DNA from: Methylocystis heyeri
GTDB lineage: Bacteria > Pseudomonadota > Alphaproteobacteria > Rhizobiales > Beijerinckiaceae
NCBI RefSeq assembly: GCF_004802635.2
Contig: NZ_CP046052.1
Coordinates: 1,488,001-1,552,000, forward strand
Length of the DNA: 64,000 nt
Direction of reading: 5' to 3'
Part shown: positions 40,384 to 48,991 of the stretch, piece by piece
Layout of the letters: each line of letters opens with the position of its first letter
Numbering within the stretch: position 1 is the stretch's first letter
Program-made: the position numbers and the translations under genes
Notes under the pieces: generated by a model
Seen by the model: only the letters and a program-made list of their open reading frames with translations
What the model was told of the DNA's origin: nothing
Databases searched by the model: none

Positions 40384-40776
40384 ATGCGCATTTTTGCTTA
40401 TGGCGTGATGATGCTCGCGATGCTGAGCGCCCATTCGGCGGCCTTCGCGGGGGAGGCGCCGGCGAAGGCGCAGGAGGTTTGGCGCATTTTCTTGGAAGGG
40501 GTCGCGCAGAAAGACGTCGAGATTGTTGCCTCCGTATCGAGGTTCCCCATCGTCTCGAACGATCTCGGGGGCGGCAACATCGTCTCCAAAAAGGCCCTGG
40601 CGAGCAAGTTCAAAGCCATCTTCACGGAAAACTTCCGCGAATGCCTGGCTAAAGGCAAGCTTGAAGCGGGAACCAAGCCCGGCGACTGGGGCGTCGACTG
40701 CAATGGGGTGATATTCGGGCTTCTCGAAAAGAACGGAGACTATCGCTTCGCCTATATCGAGAACATCAACGAATGA
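40384..40776 (+). CDS. Secreted hypothetical protein
   Basis: A 130-residue exported protein with a 22-residue signal peptide ending AFA-GE. A TAAGGAG lies upstream of the ATG. The mature part begins APAKAQEVWRIFLEGVAQKDVEIVASVSRFP and contains two Cys (FRECLAKG and VDCNGV) that may form a disulfide. It may have an NTF2/SnoaL-like fold, but this is a guess from the spacing. It stands alone. Confidence 0.7.
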   Translation: MRIFAYGVMMLAMLSAHSAAFAGEAPAKAQEVWRIFLEGVAQKDVEIVASVSRFPIVSNDLGGGNIVSKKALASKFKAIFTENFRECLAKGKLEAGTKPGDWGVDCNGVIFGLLEKNGDYRFAYIENINE

Positions 40777-41181
40777 GCGGGCTCATCGAGTTGATGTCGG
40801 GCAATCCGTGAGCGCACAGCCTCTGAGTCTTGTGTTTGCGATGACGACGAGGGAGACACCGTGCCGCCGCACAGCCTGCACCTCTCCCGGTGCGCCGTCC
40901 ACACCGCGTAGCGTTGGGGGGAAAGCTTATAGCACGGAATCCCGATCAATCCTCGCCCCGGTCGCGGACCTTTGTGGAGGAGGAATCCCCATCACCTGAG
41001 GCCGTCTCCCCGCGCACCGCCCCCGACCAAGGCGATGCCCAGTTTGCCGCCATCGATGTCCCGTTTCGAGCGCGCAAGAAATGGAAAGCGGAACGCGGCG
41101 CGCTACTCCGCTTTCAGGCCCACCCTTCTTCGTTACCTGTTGGCGTTCCGATCAAAGCGAAACCGTTTGAAAAAGCCATTA
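40777..41181. other. Gene-free stretch next to the insertion sequence
   Basis: About 405 bases between the secreted protein and the IS left end. Short open frames exist on both strands but none has a good ribosome-binding site or family motif. It ends at the TA target site of the IS. Confidence 0.35.
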
Positions 41182-41197
41182 GGGTCCAGACCCATAA
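41182..41197 (+). repeat. IS left terminal inverted repeat
   Basis: GGGTCCAGACCCATAA, preceded by TA at 41180-41181. Confidence 0.85.
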
Positions 41198-41251
41198 AGT
41201 GCTTGGCGTAAAGAGCGGGTTGTGATTCAGGGCTTCCGAAAGGAAGCGCCG

Positions 41252-42009
41252 ATGATTCCCGAACAATTCTGGCTGACAGATGCGCAGTTTTCGAAGATTG
41301 CGCCACATCTTCTCACTGACACGCGCGGCAAGGCGCGGGTCGACGACCGCAGGGTCATCAGCGGCATCGTCCAAGTGCTCAAATCCGGCGGGCGCTGGGT
41401 CGACGCACCGCCGGAATACGGGCCCAAAAAGACACTTTATAATCGCTATGTCCGTTGGGCCGCCAAGGGCGTCTGGGTCGACTTGTTCCATGCACTCGCT
41501 CAAGCCGGCGGGCCGCCGACGGAAGTTCTCATCGACTCCTCGGCGGTGAAAGCGCATCGCTCGGCCAGCGGCGGCAAAGGGGGGAGAAAAATCAGGCCAT
41601 CGGCCGCTCGCGCGGTGGACGCACAACGAAAATCCACGCGCTGACCGACGCGCAATGTCGACCCATAGCTTTCATGCTCACAGCCGGAAACGTCGCCGAT
41701 TGCACAGCGGGCGCGGAACTTCTTGCCCATCTTCCGCCTTGCGAAGTCCTCCACGGCGACAAGGGATACGACAGCAACGCCATCCGCCGTAGGATCGAGG
41801 ACGGCGGCGCACTGCCGAATATTCCGCCCAAGGCCAACCGCAAATGGAAGAACTGCTTTTCGCCGCTCCTCTATCGAAACCGCAACGCCATCGAGCGCAT
41901 GTTCTGCCGTTTGAAGGATTTTAGACGCGTGGCGACGCGCTACGACAGAAACGCCGTCAATTTCCTCGCCGCCGTTTGCCTCGCTGCCACTGTCAGCTAT
42001 TGGTTATGA
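41252..42009 (+). CDS. IS5-family transposase, two-frame
   Basis: DDE transposase split across two overlapping frames. The first part, from the ATG at 41252 (MIPEQFWLTDAQFSKIAP), carries the N-terminal DUF4096-like domain and LIDSSAVKAHRSASG. The second, in the -1 frame, carries GRSRGGRTTKIHALTD, GDKGYDS and RNRNAIERMFCRLKDFRR with the DDE acidic residues. The switch point is the run of G then A at about 41578-41594. IS427-group members normally use such a -1 programmed frameshift, so the gene may be active rather than broken. Confidence 0.85.
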
Positions 42010-42019
42010 GTCTGGGCCC
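42004..42019 (-). repeat. IS right terminal inverted repeat
   Basis: Read on the minus strand it is GGGCCCAGACTCATAA, followed on the plus strand by TA at 42020-42021. Confidence 0.85.
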
Positions 42020-42046
42020 TAATTTAATAGGGCGCAATCGATCGCC

Positions 42047-43009
42047 TCAAGGCGAATACCAAAAGCGCGTCAGATGAAAGTAGATCGGGGCCGCGAAAAT
42101 CACGCTGTCGAGTCGATCTAGCATCCCGCCATGGCCGCGGATCATTTGGCCCCAATCCTTGACGCCGCGATCGCGTTTGATCGCCGACATCACCAGCCCC
42201 CCGAAGAATCCGAGCCCGCAGATGACCAGAGCCATGCCGGCGGCGGCGAGCGGCGAGAAGGGCGTGATCCACCATAATGCGGAGCCCAGCAGCGTGGCGC
42301 TCGCGACGCCGCCGATGAGCCCCTCCCAGGTCTTCGACGGCGACAGATTGGGCGCCACCTTGTGTCGCCCGAACAGCTTGCCGAAGACATATTGCAGCAC
42401 ATCGGAACCCTGCACCACGATCACAAGGAAAGCGATCAGGAGCAGCCCCTTTCCTTCATAGCCCGGGATGTCGAGAGTGAGGAGCGCCGGCACATGCGAT
42501 GGGAAAAAGATGCAGATCATCATCCCCCATTGCAAAAAGGCGACGCGCCGCAGGAAATGCGTGGTGTCGCCGCGCAGCGCCGCGACGATGGGCAGGAACA
42601 AGAATCCGTAGACCGGCAGGAAAATCGAATAGAGCCCGTACCATTGATCCCAGACGAGCCAATATTGGGCCGGTATAAGCAGAAAGAAAACCGAGGCGAG
42701 AGCCCAATGATCGCCGCGCCGGGTCGGGGTGAGCGTGACGAACTCGCGTAGCGCGCCGAAAGAGGCGAAGGCGAAAAGCAGGATCACGCCGCCGCGCCCG
42801 AACAGGAAAGCAAGTCCAATCACCGCCACCATCACCCACCACGCGGCGATGCGCTGGTTGAGATTGTCGATCGTCGGCGACGGCTCCCCGCCGGCGCGGC
42901 GGGCGAGCGCCTGGCCGATCGCAGTGGCGACGACGAGAATGGCCCCGACGCCGAGAAAGAGCCATACTGCCGGATGTTGCGCAGCGAGGAAATCGGTTAT
43001 CGCGGTCAC
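42047..43009 (-). CDS. CdsA-like phosphatidate cytidylyltransferase (YnbB-like)
   Basis: Predicted to make CDP-activated lipid from phosphatidate and CTP, at the inner membrane. The 320-residue protein has about eight hydrophobic segments and the CDP-DAG synthase signature in its second half: LFGRHKVAPNLSPSKTWEGLIGG, then SAIKRDRGVKDWGQMIRGHGGMLDRLDS. The GTG start at 43009 overlaps the PlsC-like stop as GTGA. It is the last of six overlapping genes whose order and content resemble E. coli ynbABCD with additions. It is probably not the housekeeping CdsA. Confidence 0.88.
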   Translation of the reverse strand: MTAITDFLAAQHPAVWLFLGVGAILVVATAIGQALARRAGGEPSPTIDNLNQRIAAWWVMVAVIGLAFLFGRGGVILLFAFASFGALREFVTLTPTRRGDHWALASVFFLLIPAQYWLVWDQWYGLYSIFLPVYGFLFLPIVAALRGDTTHFLRRVAFLQWGMMICIFFPSHVPALLTLDIPGYEGKGLLLIAFLVIVVQGSDVLQYVFGKLFGRHKVAPNLSPSKTWEGLIGGVASATLLGSALWWITPFSPLAAAGMALVICGLGFFGGLVMSAIKRDRGVKDWGQMIRGHGGMLDRLDSVIFAAPIYFHLTRFWYSP

Positions 43010-43644
43010 TCGACGAGAGCCTCCGGCTTCAGTGCGAGCAGAGCGCCGCGCGCGCGTTCGAGAAATGCGGAGCGCTCCTCCGCCGGATCGATAGCGAGCG
43101 GCTCGCCGAAGGTGACGCTGCAAAGAAGCGGGATGGGCAGGAATTCGCCTTTGGGCATAACCCGGGAGATATTGTCGATCCACACCGGCACGAAATCGAT
43201 GTGCGGAAAGGCCTTGGCGAGGTGAAAGAGGCCCGATCGCAGCGGCAGGAGCGGCTCTTCTCCCGTGTTGCGCGTGCCCTCGGGAAAGAGGATCAGCGAG
43301 GCGCCCTCATTGAGCGCCGTCGACATCGCCGCCATTGCGGCGCCGGCACGATGCGCGTCCCGATCGATCGGCACGGCCCGGAACACTTCGCGTCCGATGA
43401 AGCCGCCGATCCCCGGCCTGTCCCATAGCTCCGCCGCCGCGACCGGCCGCGTGATCCGGCGCAGCTCCGGCGGCAGCACCGTCCAGATCAGCACGAAATC
43501 GCCATGGCTGGCGTGGTTGGCGAAATAGACCCGCTGCTGCGGCTCCGGACGGCAGCCGCGCCAATCGGCCGAGACGCCGGTGACGGCGCGCGCGAAGCCC
43601 GCAATAAGGCGTCGGGCAGCACGGGCGGCGAGAGGTTTCATCAC
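43006..43644 (-). CDS. PlsC-like 1-acylglycerol-phosphate acyltransferase
   Basis: Predicted to acylate a lysophospholipid. The 212-residue protein has the HX4D catalytic motif as NHASHGD near residue 43 and the substrate motif FPEGTRN near residue 120, with an N-terminal hydrophobic patch. It is embedded in the six-gene operon: its start overlaps the upstream small membrane protein gene and its stop overlaps the cytidylyltransferase. Its presence gives the operon its own supply of phosphatidate. Confidence 0.88.
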   Translation of the reverse strand: MMKPLAARAARRLIAGFARAVTGVSADWRGCRPEPQQRVYFANHASHGDFVLIWTVLPPELRRITRPVAAAELWDRPGIGGFIGREVFRAVPIDRDAHRAGAAMAAMSTALNEGASLILFPEGTRNTGEEPLLPLRSGLFHLAKAFPHIDFVPVWIDNISRVMPKGEFLPIPLLCSVTFGEPLAIDPAEERSAFLERARGALLALKPEALVE

Positions 43645-44084
43645 AGGCCTCCCGGCGCCAGCAAGGCGACGAGGAGCGTGAGCTGCGCGGCGAGCCCGAG
43701 CCCTTGAAGATGAAGAAGCCGCTTTAGTCCGGCGACGCGCGCGGCCATGGCCCGCCCCTGTTTCTCTGCCGGCAAGAGGCCGAGTTCGCTCATAGCGGCG
43801 TCGAAGGAGGCGAGATCGGGATCGCGCGCGAGGCCAGCGAAAAGCGCTGCGTCGATGGAGCTGCGCAGACCGAGGAATTGGCCGAAGCCGGTGAGAAGCG
43901 CCTGAGCGATGGTGAGGACGGAGATAGCCGCCGCGGCGCGGGACGGCCCGAGCCTCGCGAAGATCACGCCGAGCGCGACGCCCGCGAGACCCACAGCCAG
44001 CGAGACGGCGCGCAGACCTGCGCCAGACTGCGCCAGGGCCGCCCCGATTTCCGCTTTGCGCCGGGGCATTGAGCCGTCAGCCAT
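43641..44084 (-). CDS. Small membrane protein of the lipid operon
   Basis: A 147-residue protein with two or three hydrophobic segments (about residues 26-44, 50-70 and 125-145) and a charged middle with SELGLLPAEKQGRAMAAR. I do not recognise the family. It overlaps the phosphatase fusion by eight bases upstream and the PlsC-like gene by four bases downstream, so it is translated as part of the operon and probably works with the lipid enzymes. Confidence 0.7.
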   Translation of the reverse strand: MADGSMPRRKAEIGAALAQSGAGLRAVSLAVGLAGVALGVIFARLGPSRAAAAISVLTIAQALLTGFGQFLGLRSSIDAALFAGLARDPDLASFDAAMSELGLLPAEKQGRAMAARVAGLKRLLHLQGLGLAAQLTLLVALLAPGGL

Positions 44085-45396
44085 GCGCGGCCTCTTTCAT
44101 TGCGGCGATCTGCGCCGGGCGCGGCGCGAGCCGCGGACGGACGCGCCGCAGTCGATCGAGCGCTTCCGCGATCGTCTTCGCGCGCTGCGAGCGAACCAGC
44201 CATACCGCCAGCGCCGCCACGCTGCGGCCATAGCCGAGCGCGCAGACGACGAGAGTGGGCCGGGCTGATGTCTCAATAGCGTCGGCGGCGCGGCGCAGCA
44301 GATCGACATCAGGCGCGACGAGATCGAGGCTCGGAAAGGCGCGCCAGACGACATCGCCCGGGGGCCGCGAATATTCGGCGCAAAGGTCGATCACCGTGGC
44401 GACGCCGTCGAGATCGCCCGCCGCCGGAACTCGGCCGAGGAAAACGCCGCCTGTGACCTCCACCCGCCGCGGCTCGCCGCGCGTCCACAGGCGCGAATTG
44501 ACGAAAACGCCGATGAGATAGGGCGCAAAGAGGATGCGCGCGGAAAAGCTCATGCGCCCGTCGACGTCTTTGGCGAAGGCGCGCGGGCCAAGCGCGCCAT
44601 AAGCGAGCGAAACCATGAGCAGCGACGCCGCCGGCCACAGCAGCCACAGGGCGGCTCCTCGAAGCTGGGCCGCGATGGCGGCGAGGAGAAGCGCGCCGAG
44701 GCCATATCGGAGCGCCAGCGCGACGCGATCCGGAGCCGCAGCGAGGCGGATTTCGGAAAGCGGCGAGGCGCCCTGCATCGGCCAGGTCCACAAGGCCAGG
44801 AAGCCGAGCAGCGCTCCGGTCGGCAGATCGATGAAATGATGCTGGAAAGTGGTGAGGGTCGAAGCCACCACAAGGCCCGACCAGGCCAGGAAAGGCCCAA
44901 AGAACGCACGCGGCAGATAGCGCAGATAAAGCGCGGAGAGCGCCACGGTCAAAGCCACATGCAGCGACGGCGCCTGGTTGAACGGGCGGTCGAAGGAGCC
45001 GAGGCTTTCGAAGAGAAGGCCAAAAGTCCCGGAAGTATCGGGCTTGGTCCAGATGACCTTCAACGGGAAGGCGAGGAAACAGCCGACGGCGACGAGCTGT
45101 ATGGCGAGCAGCCGGCGTGTGTGAATGGAGAGTTCCCGCTCTGTGGAGCAAAGGAACATAGATCCGGCGTAGAGGATATTGGTGGTCCAATAGGGGATGA
45201 TGGTCCAGGCGAGAAAGGGGATGGCCTTTTCCCAATCGAACACGACCGAGGGAACCTCGGCCCGCAATCCAGTGATCCAGTTGGAGAAGCCGTAGCTCGC
45301 ATAGAAGAACGTCCCGAGGCCGGCGAGCGCGATGGCGGCGCCGCGGAACGGCCGCGCAGGGCGAGGTTCCTCAGTCTTCGATTCGAGGGCCGTCAC
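44077..45396 (-). CDS. PAP2 phosphatase fused to a dual-specificity phosphatase (YnbD-like)
   Basis: A 439-residue membrane protein. The N-terminal half has about six or seven hydrophobic segments and a PAP2-type active site: APSLHVALT and TTFQHHFIDLPTGA with the catalytic His and Asp. The soluble C-terminal domain has a Cys-x5-Arg phosphatase loop CALGYGRS, as in dual-specificity phosphatases. This fusion is the architecture of E. coli YnbD. It overlaps both neighbours by 4-8 bases. It probably removes phosphate from a lipid intermediate such as a phosphatidyl-alcohol phosphate. Confidence 0.82.
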   Translation of the reverse strand: MTALESKTEEPRPARPFRGAAIALAGLGTFFYASYGFSNWITGLRAEVPSVVFDWEKAIPFLAWTIIPYWTTNILYAGSMFLCSTERELSIHTRRLLAIQLVAVGCFLAFPLKVIWTKPDTSGTFGLLFESLGSFDRPFNQAPSLHVALTVALSALYLRYLPRAFFGPFLAWSGLVVASTLTTFQHHFIDLPTGALLGFLALWTWPMQGASPLSEIRLAAAPDRVALALRYGLGALLLAAIAAQLRGAALWLLWPAASLLMVSLAYGALGPRAFAKDVDGRMSFSARILFAPYLIGVFVNSRLWTRGEPRRVEVTGGVFLGRVPAAGDLDGVATVIDLCAEYSRPPGDVVWRAFPSLDLVAPDVDLLRRAADAIETSARPTLVVCALGYGRSVAALAVWLVRSQRAKTIAEALDRLRRVRPRLAPRPAQIAAMKEAAHG

Positions 45397-47153
45397 GCCT
45401 CCTCCGCTTCGCGCACCGCCAGCGATACGGTGAATATGCCCCAGGGGTCGATGCGCTGCTCGATCTTACGGAATCCCGCGGCGGCGACCAACTGGTCCAT
45501 CTCCGCTTGGGTCCGCCGCCGCATCACCCAGGCCTGCCCCGCACGGTGTGACGTGAGCGCGCGGGCGATCATTTCGAGCTGGGGATGCCAGGGCTGGCCG
45601 GTGTAGACGAGAAATCCGCCGGGGGGCACGGCGCGGCCGAGGCCGCCCAGCGAACGGGCGACCAGCGCATTATCGGGGAAGAGCTCATAGAGCCCCGAGA
45701 CGATGGCGAGGGTCGGGCGGGACGAGAGGGCGGCGAGATCCGCGCCGTCGAAGGCGTCGCCGCGCTCGAAGCGGGCGATGTCGGCGAGCCCTTTTTCGGC
45801 GATCAGCTTCGAGCCCGCGGCGACATTGAGCTCGGAATAATCGCGCAGCAGGATCGACTCGGGCCGCACGACGCCCGAGATCAGCGCCTCCAGCACATAG
45901 CGCCCATGGCCGGCGGCGATGTCGACCACTCGCGCCGCCGCGCCATCCGCCCGCAGCCGGGTGAGCGCAATGCGGATCAATTCTTCCACATTGAGCTTTC
46001 GCTGCCGGATTCCGCGCCAGCCGGTCGCGTCCAGATAGGCGCGATCTATCGCGCGGCCGAGGACGCCGACGCCCTGGGCTGTGTCGCGATAGACATAATC
46101 AAGAGTAGAGCCGGAATCGAATCCGGTGGCGTGGCCCAGTTTTATCCCTTCGGAGAGGAGGCCGCCCAATTTCAGATTGGCGCGATACGCCGACCACCAC
46201 AGGCCGCGCAGCGACAGCGCCGGGAGTGGAGACGCCAACTGGTCGGCTTCGTCGCGCGTATAGCCGACGCGATCGGCCCAGCGAAGGTCGACCGTCTCCA
46301 ACGGCTCGGCGAAGCGATCGAGCACAAAGCGGCGAATATCGGCGATGACGGGAGCGCGATCGCGCTCGCCCAGCAAATCGTGATAGAGGCCGGGATAGAT
46401 CTTTCTCTCCTTGGCGCCGCTTGCGAGCCCGACGAAAAACGCATGTTGCGGTCCCGAGCGGACGACGAAATCGGCGCCGGCTACCAGAACCTGCGTCGGG
46501 ATTGTGATCGCTCGCGCATCCGCCGCTACGCGCTCGCCGGCCTCATAGAGCCCAAGCAGAATATCGACTGAAATGGCGCGCGAGATCAGCGGATCGGCGT
46601 CGAAACTTTCTCGTCTTGCCGGATCATGGGTGAGGAAGCGCGACTTCAGATAGGAATTGACGTCGAAATTTCCGCGCAAGCGGCGCAGCAGTTGCAGCCC
46701 CGGCCGCGCCAAGGGCACATAGAGCTTGACCGAAAAGGCGGGCGCCGCGAGGACCAGCGCGCGAATCCGCGGCGCATAGTCATGCGCCCAGGTTGCGGCG
46801 ACAACCGCGCCAACCGATTGCGCGACCACAGCCATGTCGGCGCGCGCCACTCCATGCTCCTGCTCGATATGGGAGACAAATGTCTCGACATCCCGCACGC
46901 TGTGGGAGAAGGAGGGCGAATGGCCGCGCGCGCCGGGCGAGAGGCCATGGCCGCGGGCGTCCCAGGCGTAGAAATCGAAATCGGGCAGATCGAGTTCGTC
47001 GACGAGATGGGCCATGCGCGCGCCATGCTCGTGACCGCGATGGAAAAGGACCACTGCGCCACGGCGCCGCTCGGTCGTCGCCGCCCAGCGGCGATAGAAT
47101 AGTTCGACCCCGTCATGGGTCGTGAAGCGGTCGTCTTCACCAATGCGCGTCAT
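45393..47153 (-). CDS. Alpha/beta hydrolase fused to a SAM methyltransferase (YnbC-like)
   Basis: A 586-residue soluble fusion. The N-terminal domain (about 1-300) is an alpha/beta hydrolase of the monoglyceride-lipase type: FHRGHEHGARM, DARGHGLSPGARG, and nucleophile Ser in VAQSVGAV (a non-standard GxSxG with Ala for the first Gly). The C-terminal domain (about 380-586) is a class I methyltransferase with the SAM motif VVDIAAGHGRYVLEAL. E. coli YnbC has the same architecture. It overlaps the phosphotransferase gene and the phosphatase fusion by four bases each. Substrates are unknown; a lipid head group is a reasonable guess. Confidence 0.82.
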   Translation of the reverse strand: MTRIGEDDRFTTHDGVELFYRRWAATTERRRGAVVLFHRGHEHGARMAHLVDELDLPDFDFYAWDARGHGLSPGARGHSPSFSHSVRDVETFVSHIEQEHGVARADMAVVAQSVGAVVAATWAHDYAPRIRALVLAAPAFSVKLYVPLARPGLQLLRRLRGNFDVNSYLKSRFLTHDPARRESFDADPLISRAISVDILLGLYEAGERVAADARAITIPTQVLVAGADFVVRSGPQHAFFVGLASGAKERKIYPGLYHDLLGERDRAPVIADIRRFVLDRFAEPLETVDLRWADRVGYTRDEADQLASPLPALSLRGLWWSAYRANLKLGGLLSEGIKLGHATGFDSGSTLDYVYRDTAQGVGVLGRAIDRAYLDATGWRGIRQRKLNVEELIRIALTRLRADGAAARVVDIAAGHGRYVLEALISGVVRPESILLRDYSELNVAAGSKLIAEKGLADIARFERGDAFDGADLAALSSRPTLAIVSGLYELFPDNALVARSLGGLGRAVPPGGFLVYTGQPWHPQLEMIARALTSHRAGQAWVMRRRTQAEMDQLVAAAGFRKIEQRIDPWGIFTVSLAVREAEEA

Positions 47154-47767
47154 GCGGCGTCCTGTCGGGGTTCAGCCTCGGCCACGCCGCGACGGATGCG
47201 ATTGGCGGTCGTGATGATAAGCAGAAGGGCGAAGATCGGCATCAGCCAATCGGCCCAGCCTGGCAGGCGCCCGAAGAGGCCGATAGCGGCTCCGAGAGCC
47301 CCGAAGGCGAACGCGCGGTCGCTCTTGCCGAAGGGGCCGTCATAGCGACGACTGGCCCCGGCGAGCGGCCCCATCACGCCGGCATATTCGGAAAGAGCTG
47401 CCAGAAATGCGACCGCGACTATCCACGAGGGACCGAAGGGCGTCACAGCGGCGAAGGGCAGGATGAGGGCGGCGTCGGAGACGACGTCGCAGATTTCGTT
47501 GAGATAGGCGCCGAGCCGCGACTTTTGCCCAAACTCGCGCGCCATCATGCCGTCGATGGCGTTGAGCGCCATGCGCGTGAAGAGCCAAAGCGGCAGAAGG
47601 AGAAAGAGACCGGGGTGGCTGCTCCAGGCCAGGAGCGCGCCGAGCAGGCAAGAGAGCGCGGCGGTCGTCACGGTGACTTGATTGGCGGTGACGCCACGCG
47701 CGACGGCCCGCGCCGCAATCGGCCGCAAAAGCGCCTGGAACCGCGGCTTCAGCGCATAAAGGGTCAT
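47150..47767 (-). CDS. CDP-alcohol phosphotransferase family protein (YnbA-like)
   Basis: First gene of the six-gene operon. The 205-residue membrane protein has about six hydrophobic segments and the CDP-OH motif as DGMMAR, eight residues, then GAYLNEICD. The usual third Asp of the DGxxAR-x8-GxxxDxxxD motif is Asn here. E. coli YnbA, as I recall it, has the same LNE variant, so it is a subfamily mark rather than damage. It should transfer a phosphatidyl group to an alcohol, possibly not glycerol-phosphate or serine. Confidence 0.82.
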   Translation of the reverse strand: MTLYALKPRFQALLRPIAARAVARGVTANQVTVTTAALSCLLGALLAWSSHPGLFLLLPLWLFTRMALNAIDGMMAREFGQKSRLGAYLNEICDVVSDAALILPFAAVTPFGPSWIVAVAFLAALSEYAGVMGPLAGASRRYDGPFGKSDRAFAFGALGAAIGLFGRLPGWADWLMPIFALLLIITTANRIRRGVAEAEPRQDAA

Positions 47768-48201
47768 GGGACGCTTTCAAATGCTAATAGAATGACGAAC
47801 TCTTAAGGGATAAATATTGAAGCAAGGTTTAAGCGCCGCCAACGCGAGTTCAATAAATCAACTGGGCGTCCCCTGCACCCTCGACTTCCGTTAAAGAAAG
47901 ACTTTCCGCCCCCGGAGGAGCCAACAATGCGATAGACGAAGCCAAGCTGAGCTTTGTTCCCCCCGAATATTCGCCGCAGATCTCTCGCCCACTTTCACGT
48001 TGAATCAGACCGCGTAGCGCCCTGGAGCCTGGCAGCGCCAGTCAAGTCTTGGCACAGGAAACGACTACCGATCGCCATTGTAGTCGATCGGGCAAAAAAC
48101 AATCGAAGATTCCGGTTCACAGACAGGAAGCGGAACAGGCCAATGCTTTGCAGCATTGCGCCGTCGCACATCCGCTGAGCCGGATGTGCGACGCCCCCGC
48201 C
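47768..48201. other. Gene-free stretch upstream of the lipid operon
   Basis: About 434 bases. The AT-rich part at 47770-47860 is the likely promoter region for the minus-strand operon. No convincing coding sequence or strong hairpin is seen. Confidence 0.35.
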
Positions 48202-48516
48202 CTACTCGATCCCGGCGTTGCGATTGCGTCTGCCGACCGCCTCGCTGATGCGCTTGGAGATTGCGCCCGGATCGGTGATCGGCGGCTCCGCCGCCGCCAG
48301 CGCGCCGCGAACCGCCGAAGCTTCCTCCGCCGTCAGCACGAGCGGCCCGGCCATATGGGTCGCGTTGGGGACGGCGGCCAGGATCGCCTTGCGGTTGGGG
48401 TGCGTCTCGATCTCGACGATCCGGTCCGCCACCGGGTCCCGGTCGACGCAAATATAGGCTCCGATGACTTCAACCGCGCGGCCGTCGGAGGTGGTTCTGA
48501 TCAAGGTCGTTTTCAT
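48202..48516 (-). CDS. Hypothetical protein
   Basis: A 104-residue soluble protein beginning MKTTLIRTTSDGRAVEVIGAYICVDRDPVADRIVEIETH. It is acidic in the first half with a basic C-terminus (ISEAVGRRNRN). I recognise no family, and the ribosome-binding site is weak. It stands alone between the lipid operon and the metal locus. Confidence 0.55.
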   Translation of the reverse strand: MKTTLIRTTSDGRAVEVIGAYICVDRDPVADRIVEIETHPNRKAILAAVPNATHMAGPLVLTAEEASAVRGALAAAEPPITDPGAISKRISEAVGRRNRNAGIE

Positions 48517-48991
48517 CTGCTTGTCTGCCCTGTTCCGTTTCGCGTCTTCGTTCCAAATCCGAGGCGATCGGGAGTGGGGCGCCCACCCTCCCCTCGATGG
48601 GTGAGGGATGAAAGCCCCCGCGTCGAGCGGCTCTGCCTTTCACCAATGCCCCGGTGGCAAACCCCTTCGAATCTTTGGACGCGGGATGTGTCAGATGTCC
48701 CGCGCGCCTGCCCCGAGCGATTAAGCAATTTTGGCGCCTTGGCTGAGAGCAGCCTCCCGGGGACGGCCGCGCTGCGCCCGAGAGGAGCGGATTTCGACTT
48801 TTTGTGGTGAGTGCTATACGATGCCAACTGAAATATCCGGCCTCACGCCGTCATCGCGAGCGCAGCGAAGAGTCCTTGTCGCTAGAACGATTCCGTTCGA
48901 GCGGAAGCGCGCTGGATCGCCGCGGAGCTTACGCTCCTCGTGATGACCCGCCCTATGCTTCGTGTTCTCGATTTCGAAAGCTTCCGAAAGA
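48517..48991. other. Gene-free stretch with a dispersed repeat
   Basis: About 475 bases upstream of the His-rich exported protein gene. It contains a CCCTCCCC-type block near 48590 and the inverted-repeat element at 48850-48947. The promoter for the metal locus probably lies near its right end. Confidence 0.4.
48850..48947. repeat. Dispersed inverted-repeat element
   Basis: GTCATCGCGAG at 48850-48860 pairs with CTCGTGATGAC at 48937-48947 (10 of 11), with further partial pairing of GCAGCGAAG and CGGAGCTTACGC inside. This GTCATCGCGAGCG...AGCTTACGCTCCTCG layout is a widespread intergenic element in alphaproteobacteria. Confidence 0.65.

Larger units (their letters stand above)
41182..42019 (+). 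mobile_element. IS5-family (IS427-group) insertion sequence
   Basis: An 838-base element bounded by 16-base inverted repeats (GGGTCCAGACCCATAA at the left, GGGCCCAGACTCATAA read inward from the right, 14 of 16 matching) and flanked by a TA dinucleotide on each side. That is the expected TA target duplication. It carries one transposase split over two frames. It lies between the secreted protein and the end of the cytidylyltransferase gene without interrupting either. Confidence 0.85.
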
